From: Pseudomonas sp. RIT-PI-r | GTDB taxonomy: Bacteria > Pseudomonadota > Gammaproteobacteria > Pseudomonadales > Pseudomonadaceae | DNA length: 64,000 nucleotides | NCBI RefSeq assembly: GCF_001297015.1 | Contig: NZ_LIGE01000025.1 | Location: forward strand, 248,001-312,000 | Reading direction: 5' to 3' | Shown here: piece after piece, positions 55,975-63,137 of the stretch | Position numbering within the stretch: position 1 is the stretch's first letter | Layout: every line of letters starts with the position of its first letter | Position numbers and translations under genes: made by a program | Notes under the pieces: model-generated | Seen by the model: the letters and a program-made list of their open reading frames with translations, nothing else | Database searches by the model: none | What the model was told of the DNA's origin: nothing

Positions 55975-57087
55975 TTACTCGGGGCGGGGGGACACCCCCC
56001 CGTCGTCGTCCTCCAGCAGTCGGGGGGCCCGGCTGGGCAGCAAGGCGCCGGCCTGGAAATAGCCCATGACGGTGTTAACGCTGCGGTGTTCGGTCATTGC
56101 CATCACTTCACCTAACGGGACACCTTGGCGACCGGCTTCGGTGACGAAACCAGAGCGCAAGCTGTGCGCCGCCCAATCGCCCTCGAGACCGGCCAGCTTC
56201 GCCCGGCGCTTGATCATCCGGGCCACCGCATCCCCCGACAGGGCGGTCTCGGTTATCTGACCATACTTGCGTATCCGGCGGAAAATCGGCCCGGTAGAGA
56301 AGGGCGCAGCCTTGAGCCAGGTATCCAGGGCACGTGCCGCGGCGCCACGCAACGGTTTTTCGCGGACCTGACCGCTGGTCTCGGTTTTGGTCGCGCCGAG
56401 CGCATACAGCCAGGTTTCTTCATCCAGGCGGCGCAAGTCTTCTATTCTTAAGGTCACCACTTCAGACCTTCGACGCCCGCCGCCACTCCATGCAAGTAAC
56501 AGCAGGGCTTTGTCACGAAGGCCGCGTAGCCCATCGCTGCAAGTCGCCAGCAGCGCCTGCAGGGGTTCGCGAGTAAGGGCGGTTTTCTTACGGACGCGAA
56601 TGCCTTGACGAACCTGAGCCTTGCCTGCCTCCCTGAGCAACGCGGCGACCGCGGGTGCGGCGCAGGGGTTGTCCCATTGCTGGAGTTTGTGCCACTTGCC
56701 CAGGACGGCCAAGCGATGGCTGACGGTGCTGAAGGCCAGTGGTCCGGGTTTGCCTTTAACCCCAGCCTTGCACAGGGCCAGGTCGGACTCGATGGGCAGC
56801 AGATGGTGCCAGGTCCCGTCAGCGGCGGGGCGCGCCAGATGGTCAACGATGAACTGCACAACGACCGGCACGGGGATGGCGTCATCGCCGAACACCCTGT
56901 CGTAGCGAAGCTGCAGCCAGGCTTGCCAATAATTCAAGGCGCTGCGGTAACTGCGCAGCGTGTTCTCGGCGGTACCGGCGGCAATAAAAGCCTCCGCGGC
57001 GGCCTGGGTGCTATGTGCCAGCACCGTGGGGTCTAAACGTGTTTTTTTGGCTGAAATCGGCTGAGTCGTTTTATTTAATACGTCCAC
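55975..57087 (-). CDS. Tyrosine recombinase, 370 aa (putative cointegrate resolvase)
   Basis: The catalytic domain shows GGGRRRSEVVTLRIEDL (first Arg), AAHSLRSGFVTEAG (HxxR) and TEHRSVNTVMGYFQAG (His and nucleophile Tyr), with the SAM-like N-terminal domain from about residue 30. It begins with a GTG at 57087 and is divergent from KfrA-like gene 2 across 69 bp that hold a 13-7-13 bp inverted repeat. The arrangement resembles TnpS and TnpT of Tn4651. It probably resolves transposition cointegrates at that site. It is not followed by a tRNA gene, so an island-integrase role is less likely. Confidence 0.88.
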   Translation of the reverse strand: MDVLNKTTQPISAKKTRLDPTVLAHSTQAAAEAFIAAGTAENTLRSYRSALNYWQAWLQLRYDRVFGDDAIPVPVVVQFIVDHLARPAADGTWHHLLPIESDLALCKAGVKGKPGPLAFSTVSHRLAVLGKWHKLQQWDNPCAAPAVAALLREAGKAQVRQGIRVRKKTALTREPLQALLATCSDGLRGLRDKALLLLAWSGGGRRRSEVVTLRIEDLRRLDEETWLYALGATKTETSGQVREKPLRGAAARALDTWLKAAPFSTGPIFRRIRKYGQITETALSGDAVARMIKRRAKLAGLEGDWAAHSLRSGFVTEAGRQGVPLGEVMAMTEHRSVNTVMGYFQAGALLPSRAPRLLEDDDGGVSPRPE

Positions 57088-57105
57088 CGTATTTTCCTAT
57101 ATGCC

Positions 57106-57138
57106 TTAGGTCGGATAACATTTAATTATCAGACCTAA
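57106..57138. other. Candidate tyrosine recombinase core site (res/rst-like), 13-7-13 inverted repeat
   Basis: TTAGGTCGGATAA (57106-57118) and TTATCAGACCTAA (57126-57138) are inverse complements with one mismatch, around the 7 bp spacer CATTTAA. Core sites of tyrosine recombinases (for example lox and XerCD sites) have arms of 11-13 bp around 6-8 bp. The site lies in the 69 bp gap between the divergent recombinase and KfrA-like gene 2 and would also cover both promoters, so it could control both genes. Confidence 0.75.
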
Positions 57139-57156
57139 TATACGCTGAGGTGAGTC

Positions 57157-58032
57157 ATGGCAGTAGGGGTGCCGGAAAACGACGTGTTTGCGGCTGCGGA
57201 TGCGGTGCTGGCCCGCGGTGAACGGCCGACGGTCGAGCGGGTGCGCCTGGAGCTGGGGCGAGGTAGCCCGGCGCGAGTCGGTGGACTGCTGGATATTTGG
57301 TGGACACGTTTGGCCGAACGCCTGAATGGAGAAACGCGACTGCCGGCATTGCCTAGTGAGGTGTCACAGGCCTTCGTTTCGGTGTGGCAACAGGCCATAC
57401 ATCTTGCACAAGGCGTGGCAGAGCTGGCCCTAACTGAGCAGCGGCAAGTGTTGGATGTTGAGCGTGAACGAATCGCCGAAGTCGAGGATCAAGCTCGTCA
57501 GGATGTGGCGAAGAGGCGGCAGCAGGTGTTAGACGCCGTGGCTGGGCGTCAGGCGGCCGAATTGCGTTTGGCTGACCTGGAACTGCTACTGTCCCAACGC
57601 CAAACACAGATCGATGACCTGCAACAGCAACGGGAGAGCATGGTGCTCGAGCGCCGCGAGATCCATCAGCGCCACCAGGAATTGCAGCAGGAACTGCAGG
57701 GGTTGCGCCTCAAAGCCGAGCAGGAGCGTGTCGCGCAAGAGACCTATGTGCGCGGCGTTGAGGATCGGGCTCACCGTGAAGTTGATCGAGCCCGCGAAGA
57801 GGGCAAAGCCGCCTCAAGCCAGTTAAAAATGGCCACTCGAAGATGCGATGAGTTGCAACGAAAACTGGAGTCGGCCCAGGGCGACCTCAGTGAAGCGCAG
57901 CAACGTGCAGTAGCACAGTTGGCCCGGGCTGAAACTTTGGAGCAGCAGTTGCTTCAGCTGCGTCAGTTATCCGAGACGAAACCCAAGTCCAGTGCCCGAA
58001 AAAAAACGGTGTCAACGAAAGCTAAAACCTAA
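57157..58032 (+). CDS. KfrA-like DNA-binding coiled-coil protein 2, 291 aa
   Basis: The N-terminal helix-turn-helix domain (PENDVFAAADAVLARGERPTVERVRLELGRGSPARVGGLLDIWW) matches KfrA_N. The rest is one long coiled coil (EVEDQARQDVAKRRQQVLDAV... to LSEAQQRAVAQLARAETLEQQLLQLRQL), ending in a basic KPKSSARKKTVSTKAKT tail. ATG 57157 has GAGGTG 8 nt upstream. It is divergent from the tyrosine recombinase and shares the promoter and core site region with it, in the TnpT position of Tn4651. Role as a recombination accessory or repressor is inferred. Confidence 0.78.
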   Translation: MAVGVPENDVFAAADAVLARGERPTVERVRLELGRGSPARVGGLLDIWWTRLAERLNGETRLPALPSEVSQAFVSVWQQAIHLAQGVAELALTEQRQVLDVERERIAEVEDQARQDVAKRRQQVLDAVAGRQAAELRLADLELLLSQRQTQIDDLQQQRESMVLERREIHQRHQELQQELQGLRLKAEQERVAQETYVRGVEDRAHREVDRAREEGKAASSQLKMATRRCDELQRKLESAQGDLSEAQQRAVAQLARAETLEQQLLQLRQLSETKPKSSARKKTVSTKAKT

Positions 58033-58050
58033 AAGCACTTTCGCTCACAA

Positions 58051-58080
58051 ATGGCAGCTAACGGCCAAAAGCGGACGTGA
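58051..58080 (+). repeat. Island boundary repeat, copy 4
   Basis: ATGGCAGCTAACGGCCAAAAGCGGACGTGA contains the full core and the upstream TGGCAGCTAA block that copy 5 also has. It lies just after the KfrA-like gene and before the sirtuin gene. Confidence 0.65.
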
Positions 58081-58290
58081 GCATTGGACTCCCCAAGGCT
58101 ACACAAAAAGGATTTGACATCCTAGTAAACCCTAAAAAACTCTTAAACGGCCGGCGATGGCCTAGAGCCTGTATTCGATGGAAGATTTCGTTCGGATTTT
58201 CAAGTTAGGATATGGTCTGCGAAGCAGCATGCTTCCGTTGAATAGGTCGAGCTCCATTGCGGAGCAAATCCAAAGGTGGGGGGAGGAGCA

Positions 58291-61200
58291 ATGGTGAAAC
58301 TTGGCGCTATCGAGTTCGACGAATGCATACTCGACGCATTGCGTGACGGCACCCTCGTGATATTCGCGGGTGCGGGAGTTTCGATGGGGCCTCCTTCAAA
58401 CCTGGCTAGTTTTGAAAGATTAGTTAACGAAGTTGCTCAGGGAACAGGCCTAGTAGTTTCTGAACCTCTGGATCGCTTTCTGGGACAGTTACAACATCTA
58501 AAAGTAAACGTTCACGAGCGTGCCGCTCATTTGCTTTCGCCCTTGGGCAGCGCTCCGAATGCACTTCACTACGATTTACTTCGTATGTTTCGTGCCGCAG
58601 ACCGTGTGAGGCTGGTTACCACTAACTTCGATTTACATTTTGAAACCGCGGCAAAGGCTCTCTTTCCTGCCATGCCAGAAACGTATAGAGCCCCAGCGCT
58701 GCCACTGGGATATAACTTCTCGGGCATCGTACATCTTCATGGAGCACTCCCTCACGCCCAGAATCTTGTACTTACCGATGTTGATTTTGGCAGAGCCTAC
58801 CTTACTGAAGGCTGGGCTAGACGCTTCCTAGTTGATGCATTTCGCCGATACACCGTACTTTTCGTCGGCTATAGCCATAATGATGTTGTTATGAATTACC
58901 TTGCGCGCGCGCTTCCAGCTAGTGGTGTCGCAGGACGCTTCGCGCTCACTGACGAGGATGGAAGCTGGGATCTTCTGGGCATCAAGCCCATTCGATTCAA
59001 TACAGGCTCGGGTGCGAATGCATATAAGGAACTTTACGACGGAGTTCAGAAGCTCTCCGAGCGTTCAATGCGTGGCGCGCTGGATTGGCAAACGCGATTG
59101 ACTGATTTGGGTAGGAGCATACCACCAGCGGACGACGAAGCAGTCGGTGAAGTAGAACAGGCTTTACGCGAGGTGCACACCACGCGCTTTTTCGTCGGAG
59201 TCGCACGTGATGAGGAGTGGCCAAGATGGCTGGATGCACGCAGTCACCTCGACGCACTTTTCGACACTCCAGATCTAAGTGAGCGCGACCGCCTGTTAGC
59301 ATGGTGGCTGGCAGAAAATTTTGCCATCGAGCATCCAGAAACGCTTTTCACTTTGATTGCAGCGCACGGTCTGCGCATGAATTCGGCACTCTGGTGGGCC
59401 GTCGGACGAGAGCTTGGCGTAAGAAAAGATAAGCCGCTGGACGACTCAGCGCTAAAGCGCTGGGTCACCGTTTTGCTTGCTAGCATTCCCCCTGCTGCGG
59501 ATCACCACGTATTGATGTGGCTTGCGGAGAGATGTGCCAGCAATAATATTGTTGCGCTTACATTGAAAGTTTTCCTTCACATGATCCAACACAAACTCGT
59601 TATCAGACCTAGCAATGTCTGGTACGACATTGGAGAAAATAAACGTGACCGACGACTAGATGCGGACTGCATTTTGCTCTCTGATCACTGGTCCCTTAAC
59701 GAAATCTGGATCAACCATCTTCAACGGCATATGGAACAGCTGGCGCAGCCTTTGCTTTCCGGAATTACCTCGCGCCTGGAGGAGATGCATGGCGACCTCA
59801 CGGCATGGGACAGGGCGTCCGCGGATTGGGATCCAATAAGCTACGGACGATCCGCTATAGAACCTCACGAGCAAGATCGCTACCAAGAAGCCATAGATGT
59901 GGTGATTGATTCCTCGCGCGAGGCATTGGAATGGCTAGCCACCAATTCAACTACGCAACTCGACGCTTGGATCGAGAGGCATATAACCTCCATAGCGCCA
60001 TTATTGCGAAGGCTATCTATACACGCGGTAATGGTGCACGCTCACAAGTCAGCGGACGAACGTTTGACTTGGTTGCTCGAGCGAGTGGGTTTGCATGAGT
60101 TTGCAGAGCATCACGAAGCTCATCGCTTGGTAGCTCTTAATTACGCCGCCGCGAGTGATAGCGTACGACGGGACATCGTGGATGCAGTGCTTGCTCATAT
60201 TTTGCCCTCGACCGACGACATATCCGGCGAGACTCGGACGGCGCGAGCTCATTTCGACTGGCTATGTTGGTTACTACAGTCGAAACCAAACTGTGGTTTG
60301 GCTGCACTAGCGTTGGAACCGATAAAAACTCAATTTCCGGATTGGCAGCCCTCAGAGCACGCGGATCTTACACACTGGACTGGGTCAGCAGAGTGGGTCG
60401 GTTCTCAGAGTCCGTGGTCCGTTGAGCAGCTACTGGCCAGTAAACCACACGAACAAATTGAGGATTTGCTGACGTTCAATGAGCGTCGCTTGAATGAGCC
60501 TGATCGCAACGGCTTGATTTTAGCCGTTAGAGAAGCATGCCAGCAGAAGAAAAGTTGGGGATTCGCTCTTGCTGAGGTTTTGATCGAACGTTCACTATGG
60601 ACATCCGACCTATGGCCCTCAGTTATTGGAGGATTGAAGGACTCTGATATCGCAGTGGATGGTTGGCAGAGCCTGTTGCAGATTGCAGTACGCCCCGAGC
60701 TGCATACGGCGCATCCAGACGAGTTAGCGAGCATGCTCGACACACTTGTAAGGGATGGTGGTAAACCATTTGCGCTTGAACTATTAGACGATGCAAACGT
60801 AATCGCATTGCCTGTGTGGGGCAGACTAGAGCATTACGAGCAAGACGAGAATATTGACGACTGGCTATCACGCGCTATCAATCGGCCAGCTGGAAAAATT
60901 GTCGAGTTTTGGATAAATGGCCTTTCGTTGTTCCTGCGCAACAAGAGTGGTAGTGAGCGGATCATTCCTGAAAATTATCGGCAGTGGTTCAAAATGGTGT
61001 TGCAAGACCCGACCTCGAAAGGAGGGCTGGGACGTAGCCTATTAGCGAGTCGAACTGCCTTTCTTTTTAACCTTGATGATACATGGACAAGGCATCATAT
61101 CCTTCCGCTATTCTTAGAGATTGATAGGCAAAAATTTGCTCAGGCATGGGATGGCTTCCTCGTATGGGGAAGGCTGTATCCGGCCCTAGTAGAGGAACTT

Positions 61201-61809
61201 GTACCCGCATTCATATATGCAATAAAACCAATTCGAGAATTGCTACCTAAACAAACTCACCGTTTTGTAGAGTTTTATACGGCACTTTCCGCATTCCATG
61301 TCACTGACCCAATGCAACAGTTGCTACCGGCGCTTTTCCAACATGGGACATTAGACGATCGAATAGGCTTCGCATCTCATCTGGGGTATTTCCTTCGTCA
61401 GATGCAGCCGGATGCTAAGCACCTATTATGGGATCGTTGGTTGCGTATTTACTGGCAAAACCGTCTCCAGGGAATTCTAGCAGTGTTAGATGAAGCAGAA
61501 ATTCGTAGGATGCTGGAATGGCTGCCTTACCTTGAAGATTCGTTCCCCTCTGCAGTGGCGTTGACCGTCCGCGCGCCCATGTTTCCAATTGAAAACTGCA
61601 GTCTGCTATACGCTATCCGCGATAGTGATTTAGTGACACGCTATCCAGAGGACACTGCTGAGTTGCTTATTTATTTGTGCAACTGCGTGGTTACTCATCA
61701 CGCTGCAGACTTAGGTAGGGTCGCCTCCCGCCTGACGACACTTCCACCGGCCATGAAGCGTAGGCTTGATGAGGGGTTAGCTCACATTGGCGCCAATCTC
61801 AATACGTAA
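58291..61809 (+). CDS. Defence-associated sirtuin-like protein (SIR2 N-terminal domain, DSR type), 1172 aa
   Basis: The N-terminal 250 residues form a SIR2-like domain: GAGVS at 27-31, TTNFD at 110-114 with N112, HLHG at 148-151, and VGYSHND further on. The remaining 900 residues are helical repeats without catalytic motifs, suited to phage protein sensing. Defence sirtuins of this build (DSR1/DSR2) deplete NAD+ when phage components are recognised and stop infection by killing the cell. Length and architecture fit this class. The ATG at 58291 has GGAGGAG a few bases upstream; the earlier GTG at 58276 lies inside this ribosome site. Codon use is AT-richer than in the core genes. Single-gene system, no partner visible. 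Confidence 0.85.
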   Translation: MVKLGAIEFDECILDALRDGTLVIFAGAGVSMGPPSNLASFERLVNEVAQGTGLVVSEPLDRFLGQLQHLKVNVHERAAHLLSPLGSAPNALHYDLLRMFRAADRVRLVTTNFDLHFETAAKALFPAMPETYRAPALPLGYNFSGIVHLHGALPHAQNLVLTDVDFGRAYLTEGWARRFLVDAFRRYTVLFVGYSHNDVVMNYLARALPASGVAGRFALTDEDGSWDLLGIKPIRFNTGSGANAYKELYDGVQKLSERSMRGALDWQTRLTDLGRSIPPADDEAVGEVEQALREVHTTRFFVGVARDEEWPRWLDARSHLDALFDTPDLSERDRLLAWWLAENFAIEHPETLFTLIAAHGLRMNSALWWAVGRELGVRKDKPLDDSALKRWVTVLLASIPPAADHHVLMWLAERCASNNIVALTLKVFLHMIQHKLVIRPSNVWYDIGENKRDRRLDADCILLSDHWSLNEIWINHLQRHMEQLAQPLLSGITSRLEEMHGDLTAWDRASADWDPISYGRSAIEPHEQDRYQEAIDVVIDSSREALEWLATNSTTQLDAWIERHITSIAPLLRRLSIHAVMVHAHKSADERLTWLLERVGLHEFAEHHEAHRLVALNYAAASDSVRRDIVDAVLAHILPSTDDISGETRTARAHFDWLCWLLQSKPNCGLAALALEPIKTQFPDWQPSEHADLTHWTGSAEWVGSQSPWSVEQLLASKPHEQIEDLLTFNERRLNEPDRNGLILAVREACQQKKSWGFALAEVLIERSLWTSDLWPSVIGGLKDSDIAVDGWQSLLQIAVRPELHTAHPDELASMLDTLVRDGGKPFALELLDDANVIALPVWGRLEHYEQDENIDDWLSRAINRPAGKIVEFWINGLSLFLRNKSGSERIIPENYRQWFKMVLQDPTSKGGLGRSLLASRTAFLFNLDDTWTRHHILPLFLEIDRQKFAQAWDGFLVWGRLYPALVEELVPAFIYAIKPIRELLPKQTHRFVEFYTALSAFHVTDPMQQLLPALFQHGTLDDRIGFASHLGYFLRQMQPDAKHLLWDRWLRIYWQNRLQGILAVLDEAEIRRMLEWLPYLEDSFPSAVALTVRAPMFPIENCSLLYAIRDSDLVTRYPEDTAELLIYLCNCVVTHHAADLGRVASRLTTLPPAMKRRLDEGLAHIGANLNT

Positions 61810-61923
61810 TTGAAATGTTTGTTGTGAAAAACCCTTGAAGAAAATTGAGGTCAGCCCCACCACGCCAGGCCAAAGCCCCATTTACTCGATCTCGCCTAAT
61901 TTCAGTCACTTACTGCCATAATG

Positions 61924-61955
61924 AATGGCAGCTTATGGCCGAAAACTAACGTTCC
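61924..61955 (+). repeat. Island boundary repeat, copy 5
   Basis: AATGGCAGCTTATGGCCGAAAACTAACGTTCC carries the TGGCAGCTTA block and a diverged core. A further GCGGTCAAAAAATAGACG-like stretch follows at about 61968-61985. It lies between the sirtuin gene and the zinc-ribbon gene. Confidence 0.55.
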
Positions 61956-62029
61956 TGAATGTTCGCTAGCGGTCAAAAAATAGACGCCCAAATATGCCCG
62001 AGGAACCCGGACAATTCCTGATATGTTTA

Positions 62030-62797
62030 CTATGGTGTCGGGGTGTCACTTCGTATTATTAACTCAAAGCTAAACTCGGTCGAACAACAGTCACATTTGA
62101 ATTTATAACCGTCTTCGATTTTGCTGAAAGGCACAGCGATCTGCTTTGTGCAAACGTGACAAGACAGCGCCTTGTAATCTAAGCTGAACTCACTGCGTCC
62201 GACCTCATTAATTATCGCGTACTCACAGCCGCAGTTGTCATTTTGGCAAACTATTGAATCATTGGTTTCTATGTAATGATCTGTAAAAATAATATTTTCC
62301 CCGCATGCCTTGCAACAAAATGTTTTGTAATCAATCTTGTAGATTATTAAATTTCCAACCATCAACCTTGCAAGACTATCAAGGAGTTCGATTATTTTAG
62401 TTTTGCTGATAGTGTAATTCCTCACTTTTGCAGGCATTGGCAGATGCAAATAACTTCCCAGTGTGTTGTATGTCTTGTTTAGCTCGCTGTATTTTATATT
62501 ATTATAATGTATATCCATGCTTTCACCGGACGGGCTTGTTAACAATAGATGCATATCCATGTCGGCATATTTGTCGAATTTTCCATGTAATCGAACGGCC
62601 TTGTTTGGCTGCCATGTGTTGATAACACTTTTTGGCAATTCATCAATTTCATGCAGCAATCTCTCGTACACATGAGCTTCGATTAAAAAGCGTAATTCTA
62701 AGCAAGCATATCGCAATGACTGAGTGTCTCCTTTCTCGACTAGCGCCTTCGCATTATCAAAATGATATGTCTTGTTGTACTTTTGCAAACTCTCCAT
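62030..62797 (-). CDS. Unrecognised protein with C-terminal zinc-ribbon-like cysteine pairs, 255 aa
   Basis: Cysteine pairs form two possible zinc-binding units: CCKACG with CQNDNCGC, and CHVC with CDCC. The N-terminal half is helical with hydrophobic segments near residue 140 (DSLARLMVGNLIIYKI). I recognise no family. The gene is strikingly AT-rich compared with the whole window, with many Ile, Asn, Lys and Tyr codons, which signals recent transfer. It stands alone between the sirtuin gene and the right-edge gene, with repeat copies on both sides, so it may be a one-gene defence cassette. No enzyme motif supports a specific activity. Confidence 0.6.
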   Translation of the reverse strand: MESLQKYNKTYHFDNAKALVEKGDTQSLRYACLELRFLIEAHVYERLLHEIDELPKSVINTWQPNKAVRLHGKFDKYADMDMHLLLTSPSGESMDIHYNNIKYSELNKTYNTLGSYLHLPMPAKVRNYTISKTKIIELLDSLARLMVGNLIIYKIDYKTFCCKACGENIIFTDHYIETNDSIVCQNDNCGCEYAIINEVGRSEFSLDYKALSCHVCTKQIAVPFSKIEDGYKFKCDCCSTEFSFELIIRSDTPTP

Positions 62798-63007
62798 TGG
62801 AATTCCTCTGTAATTTATTTTCTGAAGCTTATTCTGATAAAAATAATTTCTTTGATTCCGCCGTAAAGCTTTTCATGCTGCCTGCCAAGTCTCCAATTTC
62901 CTACTGATCTTAAGTATTCAGCTTAGCGCAAATTAATCCCGACCTTGCGTAATTGCTTCTTATCATGAGTTTTTACTAGTTATTTGAACGAATCTAGATT
63001 CCGAAAT

Positions 63008-63031
63008 ACGTATGTCCGCTTTTGGCTGAAC
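63008..63031 (-). repeat. Island boundary repeat, copy 6 (inverted)
   Basis: Read on the minus strand this stretch contains CAGCCAAAAGCGGACAT, the same core as copy 4 in opposite direction. It lies between the zinc-ribbon gene and the right-edge gene. Confidence 0.55.
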
Positions 63032-63084
63032 GCAGTCACCCACAAGCACCGACACTCCCGCTCAAACCTCCCCACCAAAAAATG

Positions 63085-63128
63085 GGGACGGATTTATCAT
63101 AGAAAAGATAAATTCGTCCCAGTTTTTT
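63085..63128. terminator. Bidirectional terminator-like hairpin
   Basis: GGGACGGATTTATC (63085-63098) pairs with GATAAATTCGTCCC (63107-63120) with one G-T type mismatch and an 8-base loop. A T-run follows at 63123-63128 on the plus strand, and an A-run at 63077-63082 gives a T-run on the minus strand. It lies right behind the minus-strand gene at 63138. The sequence GGGACGGATTTAT is also reminiscent of REP-like elements associated with RAYT transposases. Confidence 0.7.
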
Positions 63129-63137
63129 GACTCTACT

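Larger units (their letters stand above)
48833..58032. mobile_element. Tn7/Tn5053-like transposition module with tyrosine recombinase and KfrA-like genes
   Basis: The leftward operon TnsA-like, TniA, TniB, TniQ (overlapping genes) is followed, on the right, by an unknown protein and KfrA-like protein (plus strand), a tyrosine recombinase (minus) and a second KfrA-like protein (plus). The coordinates bracket the genes only; element ends were not found. Tn5053-family elements make cointegrates and use a serine resolvase (TniR). None is visible here; a tyrosine recombinase with a paired accessory gene, arranged as in Tn4651 tnpS-tnpT, occupies that role instead. The 253 bp at 53673-53925 between the two blocks holds no gene and separates the two transcription units. 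Confidence 0.75.
62798..63137. other. 340 bp intergenic stretch with repeat copy and hairpin
   Basis: Only an AT-rich promoter-like area near 62800-62980, the inverted repeat copy at 63008-63031 and the hairpin at 63085-63128 are visible. I see no gene. Confidence 0.5.

Noticed and set aside
55975..57087. Integrase of a genomic island inserted in a tRNA gene
   Set aside because: No tRNA gene or attachment-like duplication is visible near it, and the divergent KfrA-like partner with a core site points to a resolvase.
48582..58275. Terminal inverted repeats and target duplication of the transposition module
   Set aside because: I compared the TGT-type and AT-rich candidates at 48582-48832 with 53673-53925 and 58033-58275 and found no convincing matched pair, so no ends are claimed.
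63085..63128. Insertion sequence remnant
   Set aside because: The palindrome resembles RAYT-type REP sequences, but no transposase remains are present and it works equally well as a terminator.
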